Below are positions 63,085 to 64,000 of a DNA stretch of 64,000 bases, in pieces. The notes under the pieces were generated by a model. It searched no databases. It had not been told where the DNA came from and was given only the letters and a program-made list of their open reading frames with translations. A program made the position numbers and the translations under genes. Position 1 is the first letter of the stretch. Each line of letters opens with the position of its first letter. The DNA comes from Bradyrhizobium sp. CCGB12 (lineage in GTDB: Bacteria; Pseudomonadota; Alphaproteobacteria; Rhizobiales; Xanthobacteraceae), in assembly GCF_024199845.1 (NCBI RefSeq), contig NZ_JANADO010000001.1:5146001-5210000 (forward strand), read 5' to 3'.

Positions 63085-63619
63085 TTATTATCTTACCTAT
63101 CTTATCGTCTGCTGCTCTTTTTACGCTCGGATCGTCGCCTCGATGCCGGAATAGCGACAGTTCATGGATTTAGTGCCTGAAGTGTTGCCGGAAGACCCAT
63201 ATTGGTGCTTGAAGTCGCGGGGGAGTGAGGAAGGCGGCATGGCGGCCAGCCATGTTCATCTGATGGTCCTTCATTGGAAGCAGCTCTACCACACGGCTAT
63301 GTTGGCGCAAAATGCGCTCGGTGGGCCTTCCTTTTGGGAGGGGCGCAGTTTCAATGCAGCAAGACGTTGATGATGTTTGTCCCGGCAGTCGGGCGCTGCG
63401 CTGAAGATCCGGCAGTGTGGTATGCTGTCCGAAACAGCCGGCATCGGCGGCTTAACCCAGCGCTTTGAGCGCAAGCTGGATTACCTTCGCGACGGGCACG
63501 CTTGCACTGACGCGCAACGCACCAGCCCTACGAGGGGGACGCGATGGCCAGGGTCGGTTCTCCGGTTGCTCGATTAGGGGTTGTGGGCTATTTTCCGGCC
63601 CTTTCGATGAGGAGCGGGC
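63085..63619. other. Intergenic region without a convincing gene
   Basis: Short frames (for example 63164-63370 and 63377-63577) show no recognisable domain. The gap must contain the promoter of cysD-cysNC on one strand and of the gene at 63620 on the other. Confidence 0.4.
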
Positions 63620-64000
63620 ATGGGCGTTTTTGAGATGGTTGGTCGTCTAACTCGGGCGCGGCCGAAGGACCTGCGGATTGCCTCGCACCTACAAAATCAG
63701 AAGCTATCCGAGGCAAGCATTCTCCGGGCGCAGCGCCTCGGCGCCGCCATCACAAATTCCGTTCGAAGGCGGCGCGAACTCATTGCAAGCTCCGCTGAGA
63801 TCAACGAGGGATTCGCAATGCCTGCCGCGAATTGGGATGCCGAAGCGGCAAATGATTACCTCAGATGTTACACGTTGCTAGCAACGCTCACGCCACAAGA
63901 GATCCGGTTGCTGCGTTTCCGGGCGCAGAATTTCACCGGGAACAACCTCGGCAGAATGGGACCCGGTGTAGGCACCAGCGGAACCAACCCAGTCGCCGAT
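63620..64000 (+). CDS. Hypothetical protein, cut by the window end
   Basis: A frame opens at the ATG at 63620 and stays open to the end, giving at least 127 residues. AGGAG lies 6 bp before the start. The visible part begins MGVFEMVGRLTRARPKDL, with a basic helical region (LRAQRLGAAITNSVRRRREL), then LRCYTLLATLTPQEIRLLRF and a Gly/Asn-rich stretch. No family can be assigned from this portion. Its position next to the sulfation genes suggests a surface-polysaccharide role. Confidence 0.6.
   Translation, partial: MGVFEMVGRLTRARPKDLRIASHLQNQKLSEASILRAQRLGAAITNSVRRRRELIASSAEINEGFAMPAANWDAEAANDYLRCYTLLATLTPQEIRLLRFRAQNFTGNNLGRMGPGVGTSGTNPVAD

Noticed and set aside
63164..63577. Short plus-strand frames between cysD and the last gene
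   Set aside because: No recognisable domain and no good ribosome-binding site; probably chance frames.

Overview
The window looks like chromosomal DNA of a Bradyrhizobium-like alphaproteobacterium (Rhizobiales). The basis is high GC, dispersed intergenic inverted repeats of the kind common in that genus, close family matches, and a rhizobial gene repertoire. This is inference from reading; no database search was run.

Region 1 (about 1-27.5 kb) is a molybdenum/formate neighbourhood. After a GntR/FCD regulator, a HupE/UreJ-type membrane protein and a YbaK deacylase comes an NAD-dependent formate dehydrogenase: a fused NuoE/NuoF-like subunit plus a large molybdenum subunit with Cys in place of Sec. 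An oxalate/formate-type MFS carrier lies upstream on the same strand. It has a perfect sigma-54 promoter and two GGACA-N3-TGTCC palindromes, and directly next to it is a sensor kinase/sigma-54 response-regulator pair. Cofactor genes follow: tusA-like, moeA, mobB, fdhD and mobA. Beyond a NicC-like monooxygenase lie a MoeA fused to a periplasmic-binding-type domain, a third MoeA-like protein, a TupA-like tungstate-binding protein without permease or ATPase, and an HTH plus binding-domain regulator. Three solute-binding proteins close the region.

Region 2 (about 28-34 kb) starts at a tRNA-Ile(CAT) gene and is more AT-rich, with orphan genes: a PIN-like protein, a tightly coupled pair of unknown membrane proteins (the first with a possible caspase-like His/Cys dyad), a small secreted protein and a Fur/Irr-like pseudogene.

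Region 3 (34-40.5 kb) is a metal-uptake module: MntR, a divergent TonB-dependent receptor whose C-terminus is fused to a second small outer-membrane barrel, then tonB, exbD and exbB. Similar palindromes (TGTAGC-N4-GCTACA type) lie upstream of the receptor, exbB and the Fur-like pseudogene.

Region 4 (40.5-64 kb) begins with debris (an adenylate cyclase 3' end joined to an integrase 5' end) and then holds a surface-polysaccharide locus. It contains a decayed GDP-fucose synthase gene, an epimerase, a frameshifted gmhA, a ColD-like dehydratase with His replacing the PLP lysine, a split transketolase, a heptose-kinase-like GHMP kinase, a radical-SAM/B12 enzyme, a glycosyltransferase, an ABC-2 exporter, an O-antigen ligase/polymerase-like protein, two divergent sulfotransferases and the PAPS-forming enzymes CysD (frameshifted) and CysNC. 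Together these suggest a heptose- or branched-sugar-containing, sulfated polysaccharide. Several single-base frameshifts here mean either ongoing decay or draft-sequence errors.
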